NCBI GenBank assembly: GCA_028817755.1
Contig: JAPPPA010000261.1
Span: 1 to 11,911 of the forward strand
From: Gammaproteobacteria bacterium
GTDB lineage: Bacteria; Pseudomonadota; Gammaproteobacteria; JAPPPA01
Reading direction: 5' to 3'
DNA length: 11,911 nt
In this document: positions 5,981 to 11,911 of the stretch, piece by piece
How positions within the stretch are numbered: the stretch's first letter is position 1
How the letters are laid out: every line of letters begins with the position of its first letter
The notes under the pieces: model-generated
The model's input: the letters and a program-made list of their open reading frames with translations, nothing else
Told to the model about the DNA's origin: nothing
The model's database searches: none
Made by a program: the position numbers and the translations under genes

Positions 5981-7129
5981 TTATAGCCACCCGTGTTGTC
6001 GCGCTGCGAGTTCGTTCATGATTTCACGAGTGCCACCGCCAATGCTGAGCACTTTGGTTTCTCGGAAAACCCGCTCGGCTTTAGTTTCTCGCATATAGCC
6101 AGCACCGCCTAAAATTTGCACCGCTTCTGGTGCGATGTATTCAATTAAATCAGTGCATTGATTCTTCAATTGCGCCAAGTCTGCAGGTTTAGCTTTGTTT
6201 TCGGCGATAAGCCAAGTGACTTCAAAGAGGTAAGCGCGGGTCGCGTCTAGTCGTGCACGCATGTCGGTGAGCTTATGCCGAACCACTTGGTGGTGAATGA
6301 TCGGCTTGCCAAAGGTTTGGCGTTGCTGGGCCCAATCCAAGGCTTCTTCGAATACTGTGTTAGCTAGTCCCCAGGCTTGTGCCGCTAGCCCAAGACGCTC
6401 GCTATTAAAGTTTTGCATGATGAAGGGGAAGCCTGCGTTTTCCGGACCAATGCGGTTCGCAACAGGTACGCGGCAGTCGTCAAAATATAGGGTGGCAGTG
6501 TCTGAGCACCACCAGCCCATTTTCTTTAATGGCGTGCGCGTAAAACCGGGCGCATCTCGTGGCACGAGTATCAAGCTAACTCCGGCAGCGCCTCCGCCTC
6601 CAGTGCGCACGGCAACGGTATACCAGTCCGCATCCATTCCGCTGGTAATGAAGGTTTTGCTGCCATTAATTACGTAGTGGTCGCCGTCTAGTTTCGCCCG
6701 CGTTTGGATATTGGCCACGTCTGAGCCGCCACTAGGTTCGGTAATGGCGAGCGCAGCGCGCTGTTCGCCAGTCAGCACGGCGGTGCAAACGGATTCGCGC
6801 AGCGGATGTTGTTTGTCTAGCACCAGTGGTGGAATCGCAATGTCTTGCGTAAACAAGTTGGCAAGTAGGCCACCGCTCCCGGCGCGGGCGATTTCAATGG
6901 TGCTCAGGACTTTATAGAAAGGGTCAGCCTCATAACCGCCGAGCTCTTCGGGGTAGCCCATACCAAATAGGCCAAGTTCTGCCGCCTGTTTGTATAGCGA
7001 AGGTGGGAGGCGGCCGTCTTCTTCCCATTGGTTAATGTTGGGAATGATTTGCTCGTCAACAAAACGCGCGACACTGTCGCGAAAGGCGAGATGTTCTGCC
7101 GTTAGGTAGATTGAGCTATAGCTGCTCAT
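5981..7129 (-). CDS. Acyl-CoA dehydrogenase (FAD-dependent, long-chain/isovaleryl-type catalytic site)
   Basis: A complete 382-residue acyl-CoA dehydrogenase, which introduces an alpha-beta double bond into acyl-CoA and passes electrons from FAD to ETF. All three domains are present: the N-terminal helices (FRDSVARFVDEQIIP), the middle beta domain with ALAITEPSGGSDVANIQT (about 126-143) and GSKTFITSG (156-164), and the C-terminal helices with ERLGLAAQAWG, QTFGKPI and ILGGAGYMRETKAERVFRE. At the place where medium-chain enzymes carry the base in YEGT, this protein has GGGT (364-367). The Glu at 244 (NSERLGLAA) sits where long-chain and isovaleryl-CoA dehydrogenases keep theirs, so it belongs to that mechanistic class. 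The substrate cannot be fixed. AGGAG (minus strand, 7135-7139) lies 5 bases before the ATG, a good ribosome site. It follows ppx after 36 bp and is coupled to the next gene. Confidence 0.93.
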   Translation of the reverse strand: MSSYSSIYLTAEHLAFRDSVARFVDEQIIPNINQWEEDGRLPPSLYKQAAELGLFGMGYPEELGGYEADPFYKVLSTIEIARAGSGGLLANLFTQDIAIPPLVLDKQHPLRESVCTAVLTGEQRAALAITEPSGGSDVANIQTRAKLDGDHYVINGSKTFITSGMDADWYTVAVRTGGGGAAGVSLILVPRDAPGFTRTPLKKMGWWCSDTATLYFDDCRVPVANRIGPENAGFPFIMQNFNSERLGLAAQAWGLANTVFEEALDWAQQRQTFGKPIIHHQVVRHKLTDMRARLDATRAYLFEVTWLIAENKAKPADLAQLKNQCTDLIEYIAPEAVQILGGAGYMRETKAERVFRETKVLSIGGGTREIMNELAARQHGWL

Positions 7130-7141
7130 TGTGTCTCCTGT

Positions 7142-7166
7142 GCGTTGTTTCTTAGTAAGGCAACGC
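7142..7166. repeat. Inverted repeat in the ppx / acyl-CoA dehydrogenase gap
   Basis: GCGTTG and CAACGC are perfect 6-bp arms with a 13-base interior that itself contains CTTA-G-TAAG. The structure begins at the last base of the ppx stop codon on the minus strand and ends just before the dehydrogenase Shine-Dalgarno. No T-run follows on either strand, so it is not a standard terminator. A transcript-processing or stabilising stem between co-transcribed genes is possible but unproven. Confidence 0.35.
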
Positions 7167-8707
7167 TATTCAATTTTTAACGTGAAGCCGGCCTCGGCGA
7201 GTCTTTCGGCTTCTTGTGCTAGGTCGGCTCGTGTTAGTGGGTGGCGGGCGAGCCAGCCGCGCTGGAATTTGAGCGTGACTGTATTGCGCTTAGCCGTAAT
7301 TTCGACTTTTGTATCGCGCTTTGGTGCGCGGTCTCGGTGCAAATACACAGCGATTCTTAACAGAATGGCCAGTTTGATAATGACCAAGGCTTTTTTCTCT
7401 TTCATGCTTTGCAAGCGCTCTAAAGGTAGGCGTTTGCGATGGGCCTGAATGAGTGTGGCGAGAATGTATTGTTCTTGGCGCGAGAAACCGGGCAGATTGC
7501 TGTGGTCGATAATATAAGCGCCATGGCGGTGATAACCGCGAAAGCCTATCCCGAGACCAATTTCATGAAGCCGTGCGGCCCAGTGTAAATAGGCGGGATA
7601 AATTTCTGCTTCTAGCTTCCATGGTGTGGCGACTTGTCTAAGCAGCTCGCGGGCGGTGCGGCTGATACGTCGGCCATGTTTTCTGTCTAGGTGATAGTGC
7701 CGCGCTAATGCACGCACGGACTCGTGCCGCAATTCACGTCCTTGGCGGTCGCCAATCAGGTCGTACAGCACGCCTTCTCTTAAGGCCGTTTCCGTGGTGC
7801 GTAATGAATCTATTTTAAGGGCTTTGAAAATGCCCATCATCGCGGCTAAACCGGCGGCAAAAACGCGTTGTCGATCTGATGACAAGCCGGCTAGATGCAG
7901 TTGTTCACTATTGCCGCATTTTAGACACAAGCTTCGCACGGCTCGCATGCCAGTATAAGTAATGGTGCCGTCGGTAATGCCGTTGTCGCGGAGAACCACG
8001 CTACTGGCTTGAGCACTGCCACTGGTGCCGATGGCAATTTCCCAAGGAAACTTACGCCAACGGCGTTTAATCGGCGCCAGCTCGTGCATGGCATCTTGCT
8101 TAGCGGCTTTAAAGGCTTTGCGAGTCAGGTCGCCGTTAGCAAAATACTTTTCTGTTAAGCGCACACAGCCAATTTGTAAGCTGGCTAGTTGGCGTGGGGT
8201 TTGGTTTTCACCATAAATAAACTCGGTACTGCCGCCGCCGATATCCAAAATCAGACGTTTTGCAGGTGCATCGCCCAGGCTTTGGGTGACGCCAAGCCAG
8301 ATCAGACGGGCCTCTTCATGGCCGGAGATAATGTCGATGCTGGAGCCGAGTGCGGCTTCCGCCTTGGGTAGGAAGGTTTGGCTGTTACTAATGCGGCGGA
8401 GCGTATTGGTACCCACCGCGCGGATGTTCTCCGGCGGCACTTGGCTCATTAACTGCTGGATACGTTCTAGGCAGTCTAAGGCACGGTTTTGAGCGGGCTC
8501 GCTGAGGTAATAATCGTCATCGATACCGGCGGCTAGGCGAACCGTTTCTTTGTGTCGGTCAATGATGTCGAGTCGATTGCCGTGATAGCGCGCGACAACG
8601 GTATGAAAGCTATTCGAGCCAAGGTCAACGGCGGCAAGAAGTTGGCTTTGGTCGCCGTCAGTGACGCCGTTGTCACTATTGGCAAGTTTTGATTTGCTGC
8701 TACTCAA
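7166..8707 (-). CDS. ppx: Exopolyphosphatase (Ppx/GppA family)
   Basis: A 513-residue Ppx/GppA enzyme, the length of E. coli Ppx. It releases Pi processively from polyphosphate, and family members can also convert pppGpp to ppGpp. The ASKHA fold signatures are clear: phosphate-1 loop AAVDLGSNSFHTVVARY (25-41), AVGTNTLRR (97-105), ISGHEEARLIWLGV (127-140, with catalytic Glu at 131/132), and phosphate-2 loop LDIGGGSTEF (154-163). The C-terminal helical HD-like region carries HEIGLGIGFRGYHRHGAY (381-398) and continues to the end, which favours Ppx over a short GppA-like protein. The start is TTG at 8707. An in-frame TAG lies a few codons upstream, and no ATG, GTG or other TTG occurs in frame before the DLGSNSFH motif. 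No clear Shine-Dalgarno is visible. It heads a probable three-gene operon and is divergent from pepN across 50 bp. No Pho box is seen in that gap. Confidence 0.95.
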   Translation of the reverse strand: MSSSKSKLANSDNGVTDGDQSQLLAAVDLGSNSFHTVVARYHGNRLDIIDRHKETVRLAAGIDDDYYLSEPAQNRALDCLERIQQLMSQVPPENIRAVGTNTLRRISNSQTFLPKAEAALGSSIDIISGHEEARLIWLGVTQSLGDAPAKRLILDIGGGSTEFIYGENQTPRQLASLQIGCVRLTEKYFANGDLTRKAFKAAKQDAMHELAPIKRRWRKFPWEIAIGTSGSAQASSVVLRDNGITDGTITYTGMRAVRSLCLKCGNSEQLHLAGLSSDRQRVFAAGLAAMMGIFKALKIDSLRTTETALREGVLYDLIGDRQGRELRHESVRALARHYHLDRKHGRRISRTARELLRQVATPWKLEAEIYPAYLHWAARLHEIGLGIGFRGYHRHGAYIIDHSNLPGFSRQEQYILATLIQAHRKRLPLERLQSMKEKKALVIIKLAILLRIAVYLHRDRAPKRDTKVEITAKRNTVTLKFQRGWLARHPLTRADLAQEAERLAEAGFTLKIE

Positions 8708-8757
8708 GGTTAGCTACACTGTGCCTTTGATTTTGACCAAGCTTACCTGAATCCAAC
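8708..8757. promoter_or_regulatory. Divergent ppx / pepN intergenic region
   Basis: Fifty bases separate the ppx TTG and the pepN ATG, so this region and the adjoining coding ends should hold both promoters. I see no convincing -35/-10 pair. The minus strand has TTGGTC followed after 16 bases by TGTAGC, a weak match for ppx, and the plus strand has no good candidate. No Pho box or clear palindrome is visible. Promoter function is inferred only from the divergent arrangement. Confidence 0.3.
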
Positions 8758-11406
8758 ATGGCTACAAACGCCCCCGCGCAAACTAACGTTAAAACCTCAC
8801 CGCCTACCGTCTATTTAAAAGACTACCAAGCGCCTGCATGGCGAATTGACTCGGTAGATTTACAGTTTTCGCTGTTTGAAACCCATGCCCTGGTAACCGC
8901 TGCGCTCACGTTTGAGCGTACGCAAGCCGAACCTACGGCGATGGTGCTAGACGGCGAGCTGTTAACGCTAGAAAGCATTGAGGTGAATGGCAACCCGCTT
9001 GCTGATCATGAATACCGCGTAAGTGATGAAGCTTTAACCCTGTTAAGCCCGCCAGCTCAAGGCGTTTTGAAAACCGTGGTGCGTATTGAGCCGCAAAATA
9101 ATACGGCGTTAGAAGGGCTGTATCGCAGTGGCGGCATGTTCTGCACGCAGTGTGAAGCCGACGGTTTCCGTCGCATCACCTATTTCATGGATCGGCCTGA
9201 TGTTTTGGCGACTTATCGAACCCGAGTGGAAGCCGATAAAAGCCAATATCCCGTGCTGCTATCTAACGGCAATCCGGTTGAAAGTGGTGAGCTCGATAGT
9301 GGGCGTCACTTCGTCGTCTGGGAAGACCCATTTCCTAAGCCTTGCTACCTATTTGCGTTAGTGGCGGGTGATTTGCATTTAGAACAATCCAGCTTCACCA
9401 CTGAAAGCGGTCGCGAGGTTGATTTGCGTTTGTACGTAGAGCCTCAAAACGCCGACAAATGTGATCACGCCATGCAGTCGCTCAAGAACGCCATGCGTTG
9501 GGACGAAGAGACTTTTGGCCTTGAGTACGACCTAGATATTTATATGGTCGTAGCAGTAGACGACTTCAATATGGGGGCGATGGAAAATAAAGGCTTGAAC
9601 GTCTTCAATTCACGTTTTGTGTTGGCGCGCCCTGAAATTGCTGAAGACAGTGATTACGAAGATATTGAAGCGGTGATCGGTCATGAGTACTTCCATAACT
9701 GGACCGGTAACCGTGTCACCTGCCGCGATTGGTTCCAGCTATCACTCAAAGAAGGCTTAACAGTTTTTCGTGAGCAAGAATTTTCGGCGGATATGAATGC
9801 GCGTAGCGTGAAACGAATCGCTGACGTTCGCCGTTTACGCAGCTTCCAATTCCCAGAAGATGCCGGGCCAACAGCGCATCCGGTGCGTCCCGACAGCTAT
9901 TCAGAAAGCAACAACCTTTACACCGCGACGGTGTATGAGAAGGGTGGTGAAGTCATTCGTATGTTGCATGGCTTGGTTGGCAAAGCTGGTTTTCGCGCAG
10001 GTATGGATTTGTATTTCGAGCGACATGACGGCCAAGCCGTCACCTGCGAAGACTTTGTCGCGGCCATTGCCGATGCAAATAATGTCGATTTAAGTGCTTA
10101 TTTGGGTTGGTATACCCAAGCTGGCACGCCCAAGTTCTCGATGACCCAACGTTATGACGCAGACAATCAAACGCTGACTTTACGGTTTACCCAAGAAACC
10201 TTGCCAACGGCGGGACAACCCGAGAAACAAGCACTGCCTATCCCAATTGCCATAGGGCTCTTGGACGGTGCAGGTGAAGCCTGCAACGCCGTGTTGGCGG
10301 CAGGTGCGGGCCGAGAAGCAGACGGTGGCTGGGTATTAGAACTGTCGCAATCTGAAGGCGAATTTGTCTTTAACCAAGTACCAGTGAACGCGGTGCCGTC
10401 TGTATTACGTGGTTTTTCAGCACCGGTGGAGCTGGCTACGGACCTAACACGTGAACAAAAACTGCTGTTGCTCGAAAAAGACAGTGACGCGTTTGCACGT
10501 TGGGATGCCGGACAACAACTGGCGGTGGATGAACTCAGCGCATTGGTATCGGGCGCGCAAACCGTAGTAGCCGATGATTTTGTACAAGCTTGTGGCGGCG
10601 CTATTGAGCGGGTTTTGTCTGGCAAAGATGATGACTATGCGTTGTATGCGGAATTATTAACCTTTGCCGATGAAAGCTCGCTGGTAAATCGTTTGTCGCG
10701 GGTTGATGTGCACAGTATTCATCATGCGGTGTCGGCTTTGCGGACAGGCTTGGCGAGCGCGTTATCGGCTCAGTGGCAGTCTCTGTATGACTATTGCCAC
10801 GCTCGTGCAGAAAATGCGAGCGCGAGGGCGTTGCGTAATGTGGCGCTGCGTTATCTAGCAGCTGCTGCGCCTGCAGAGGCTGATGCCATTGTGGTGGCTC
10901 AGCTGGAATCGGCTGCGTGTATGACCGATAGCATGGGCGCCTTAAAAGTAGCTGTGCATGAGAATTTGCCGTCTAAGCAAACGTTACTTGATGCCTTTTA
11001 TCAGCAATGGCAGGGCGAGCCGCTGGTAGTGAATAAATGGTTGTCGGTACAAGCCGCGCAACCAAGCATGGATGCCTTAACCATAGTGAAGGCGCTAGCC
11101 GAGCATGAGGCTTTCGATATTACCAACCCGAACAAAGTGCGCGCACTGTTCAATATGTACGCGGCTTGGAACCCGGTGGGTTTTCATGGTGGTGGCGAAG
11201 CTGCCTATGCCTTTATTGCGGACCAAGTACTGCGTTTAAATGAGTTAAACCCTCAAGTCGCAGCACGTTTGGTGGGTGCTTTTAACCATTGGCGTAAGTT
11301 TGATGGCGAAGCGCGTTTTGAAATGCAGCAGCAGTTGCAACGTATTCAGTCGGCCTCCGGATTAAGCCGTGCGGTAGCTGATATTGTGAACAAGAGTTTG
11401 ATGTAG
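8758..11406 (+). CDS. pepN: Aminopeptidase N (M1 zinc metallopeptidase)
   Basis: A complete 882-residue cytoplasmic M1 aminopeptidase, close to the 870 residues of E. coli PepN. It trims neutral and basic N-terminal residues from peptides at a late step of protein turnover. The exopeptidase motif GAMEN is at 273-277 (FNMGAMENKGLNVFNS). The zinc site HEYFHNW gives His309, Glu310 and His313, and the third ligand is Glu332 in LKEGLTVF, exactly 22 residues after Glu310 as in E. coli. The transition-state Tyr is Y393 in TVYEKGGEVIRM. The N-terminal beta domain (about 17-205) with YRSGGMFCTQCEADGFRRITYF and the alpha-helical C-terminal domain fit the bacterial PepN subfamily. The N-terminal lead (MATNAPAQTNVKTSPP) is a few residues longer than in E. 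coli, and no signal peptide is present. No strong Shine-Dalgarno precedes the ATG. The gene stands alone on its strand and ends 106 bp before phoB. Confidence 0.97.
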   Translation: MATNAPAQTNVKTSPPTVYLKDYQAPAWRIDSVDLQFSLFETHALVTAALTFERTQAEPTAMVLDGELLTLESIEVNGNPLADHEYRVSDEALTLLSPPAQGVLKTVVRIEPQNNTALEGLYRSGGMFCTQCEADGFRRITYFMDRPDVLATYRTRVEADKSQYPVLLSNGNPVESGELDSGRHFVVWEDPFPKPCYLFALVAGDLHLEQSSFTTESGREVDLRLYVEPQNADKCDHAMQSLKNAMRWDEETFGLEYDLDIYMVVAVDDFNMGAMENKGLNVFNSRFVLARPEIAEDSDYEDIEAVIGHEYFHNWTGNRVTCRDWFQLSLKEGLTVFREQEFSADMNARSVKRIADVRRLRSFQFPEDAGPTAHPVRPDSYSESNNLYTATVYEKGGEVIRMLHGLVGKAGFRAGMDLYFERHDGQAVTCEDFVAAIADANNVDLSAYLGWYTQAGTPKFSMTQRYDADNQTLTLRFTQETLPTAGQPEKQALPIPIAIGLLDGAGEACNAVLAAGAGREADGGWVLELSQSEGEFVFNQVPVNAVPSVLRGFSAPVELATDLTREQKLLLLEKDSDAFARWDAGQQLAVDELSALVSGAQTVVADDFVQACGGAIERVLSGKDDDYALYAELLTFADESSLVNRLSRVDVHSIHHAVSALRTGLASALSAQWQSLYDYCHARAENASARALRNVALRYLAAAAPAEADAIVVAQLESAACMTDSMGALKVAVHENLPSKQTLLDAFYQQWQGEPLVVNKWLSVQAAQPSMDALTIVKALAEHEAFDITNPNKVRALFNMYAAWNPVGFHGGGEAAYAFIADQVLRLNELNPQVAARLVGAFNHWRKFDGEARFEMQQQLQRIQSASGLSRAVADIVNKSLM

Positions 11407-11436
11407 AGAGCCGGCAGCTTGATTCTTTAGTTGAGG

Positions 11437-11469
11437 CTGTAATAAAACCGTCATTGCTATGTCATCTAA
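11437..11469 (+). promoter_or_regulatory. Pho box: three 11-bp-phased PhoB half-sites upstream of phoB
   Basis: The heptamers CTGTAAT (11437), CCGTCAT (11448) and ATGTCAT (11459) recur exactly every 11 bases with A/T-containing 4-base spacers (AAAA, TGCT, CTAA). The first two plus spacer, CTGTAATAAAACCGTCAT, agree closely with the known Pho-box pattern of two CTGTCAT-like heptamers around an A/T-rich tetramer. A -10-like TTTAAA follows at 11478-11483, the usual short distance after a Pho box that replaces the -35 element. The site precedes the phoB start by about 45 bases, so PhoB autoactivation under phosphate starvation is expected. The repeats and phasing are seen directly; binding is inferred. 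Confidence 0.7.
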
Positions 11470-11480
11470 TGACGGCGTTT
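11448..11480 (+). terminator. Possible pepN intrinsic terminator overlapping the Pho box
   Basis: CCGTCATT (11448-11455) and AATGACGG (11468-11475) form a perfect 8-bp stem with a 12-base loop, followed by CG and then TTT, about 40 bp after the pepN stop. The stem is moderately GC-rich at the base but the T-run is short, so termination may be weak. Its left arm is also the second PhoB half-site, and its right arm reads as a PhoB-like heptamer on the minus strand. The symmetry may therefore belong to regulation rather than termination. Confidence 0.4.
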
Positions 11481-11512
11481 AAAACCAAATGAGTAAACCT
11501 TAGGTCACAGCG

Positions 11513-11911
11513 ATGAAAACCATATTGTTGGTAGAAGATGATCAAGCTATTCGTGAAATGGTGGTGTTTGCCTTAGAGAAAGAAGGTTACAACGTCATTG
11601 AAGCAGAAGACGGCCAAGCCGCGCATGTGGCGATCGCCAATGAGCGCCCTGATTTGATTTTGTTGGACTGGATGCTGCCCGGTGATAGCGGCATAGAAAT
11701 TTGCCGCCAGCTCAAGCGGGAAGACGACACGCGTGATTTGCCCATCATCATGCTCACTGCCCGCGGCGAAGAAGATGACCGCGTACAAGGCTTGGAAACG
11801 GGTGCGGATGACTTTGTATCTAAACCGTTTTCTGTCAGAGAGTTAGTGGCGCGTATTAAGGCCCTGCTACGTCGAGCTTCACCAGAACAAGACGGCATGT
11901 TAGAGGCAAAT
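11513..11911 (+). CDS. phoB: PhoB phosphate-regulon response regulator, receiver domain (runs off right edge)
   Basis: The open frame starts at ATG 11513 and stays open for 133 codons to the right edge. It encodes an OmpR/PhoB-type receiver: MKTILLVEDDQAIREM with acidic pair Glu8-Asp9-Asp10, phospho-acceptor Asp52 in LILLDWMLPGDSG, Thr82 in IIMLTARGEEDDRV, and Lys104 in DDFVSKPFS, followed by ELVARIKALLRR. DWMLPG, LTARGEE.DRV.GLETGADD and KPFS.RELVARIKA are specific to PhoB rather than other OmpR-family regulators. The DNA-binding winged helix (about 100 more residues of the usual 229) is outside the window. PhoB, phosphorylated by PhoR at low Pi, activates the phosphate regulon. A weak Shine-Dalgarno (AGG at 11502-11504) lies 8 bases before the ATG. 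The three-repeat Pho box upstream and the PhoB-specific motifs support each other; phoR is expected just downstream. Confidence 0.93.
   Translation, partial: MKTILLVEDDQAIREMVVFALEKEGYNVIEAEDGQAAHVAIANERPDLILLDWMLPGDSGIEICRQLKREDDTRDLPIIMLTARGEEDDRVQGLETGADDFVSKPFSVRELVARIKALLRRASPEQDGMLEAN

Noticed and set aside
6297..6677. 126-codon plus-strand open frame inside the acyl-CoA dehydrogenase gene
   Set aside because: It is antisense to conserved dehydrogenase motifs, with no domain or ribosome site; a shadow frame.
3774..8707. A Pho-regulated cluster joining 5'-nucleotidase, ppx and phoB
   Set aside because: The functions fit a phosphate theme, but I found no Pho box upstream of the nucleotidase or ppx, and the genes lie on different transcripts.
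10167..10625. 152-codon minus-strand open frame inside pepN
   Set aside because: It lies wholly within pepN, its translation is Ser/Ala/Pro-rich low-complexity sequence typical of an antisense shadow frame, and it has no recognisable domain.
11573..11898. Minus-strand open frames across the right edge (71 and 103 codons)
   Set aside because: They are antisense to the unmistakable PhoB receiver domain, which reads on the plus strand from 11513 to the edge.
1..11911. Mobile element, prophage, CRISPR array or defence island
   Set aside because: No transposase, integrase, direct-repeat array, tRNA attachment site or defence gene is visible; composition and gene content are housekeeping throughout.

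Overview
The window reads as ordinary, gene-dense chromosome from a gammaproteobacterium, probably a free-living marine or aquatic one. The support is a recognisable PepN, a Ppx of the E. coli type, a PhoB receiver domain very close to the enterobacterial/pseudomonad one, a RmuC-like N-terminus and an apparent Pho box in front of phoB. Base composition looks balanced and even throughout. There is no IS element, integrase, tRNA, CRISPR array or phage gene. The longest gap without a gene is about 106 bp, so no stretch over 300 bp is left unexplained.

Layout. (1) 1-1260, minus strand: a membrane-anchored non-specific DNA/RNA endonuclease, then the start of a RmuC-like gene that runs off the left edge. 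(2) 1259-1648, plus strand: a small single-domain VOC (glyoxalase-fold) protein whose annotated ATG overlaps the endonuclease ATG on the other strand. (3) 3744-1665, minus strand: a two-gene unit made of a membrane-anchored trypsin-like HtrA protease with two PDZ domains, followed by a DoxX/HvfX-like membrane protein. It ends at a strong intrinsic terminator that lies inside the 3' end of the VOC coding sequence. (4) 3774-4688, plus strand: a cytosolic HAD-fold 5'-nucleotidase, divergent from the protease across only 29 bp that carry an 18-bp palindrome. (5) 8707-4685, minus strand: a likely three-gene operon of exopolyphosphatase (ppx, TTG start), an acyl-CoA dehydrogenase, and a tandem-duplicated DsbA/HCCA-isomerase-like protein. 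(6) 8758-11406, plus strand: aminopeptidase N, divergent from ppx. (7) 11513 to the right edge: the start of phoB, preceded by three 11-bp-phased Pho half-sites that overlap a probable pepN terminator.

How the genes relate. There is a loose phosphate theme: Ppx degrades polyphosphate to Pi, the 5'-nucleotidase releases Pi from nucleotides, and PhoB is the Pi-starvation regulator. Only phoB shows a visible Pho box, so common regulation of the others is not supported. The HtrA protease and DoxX/HvfX-like protein form a small envelope-stress-like unit. The dehydrogenase and the double thioredoxin-fold protein, with a 3-bp gap between them, suggest acyl-CoA or aromatic-acid catabolism, but the substrate cannot be read from sequence.

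I found no clear undescribed multi-gene system. The most unusual items are the duplicated HCCA-isomerase-like protein with one degenerate half, the anchored double-PDZ protease, the terminator hidden in a coding sequence, and the stacked Pho box/terminator.
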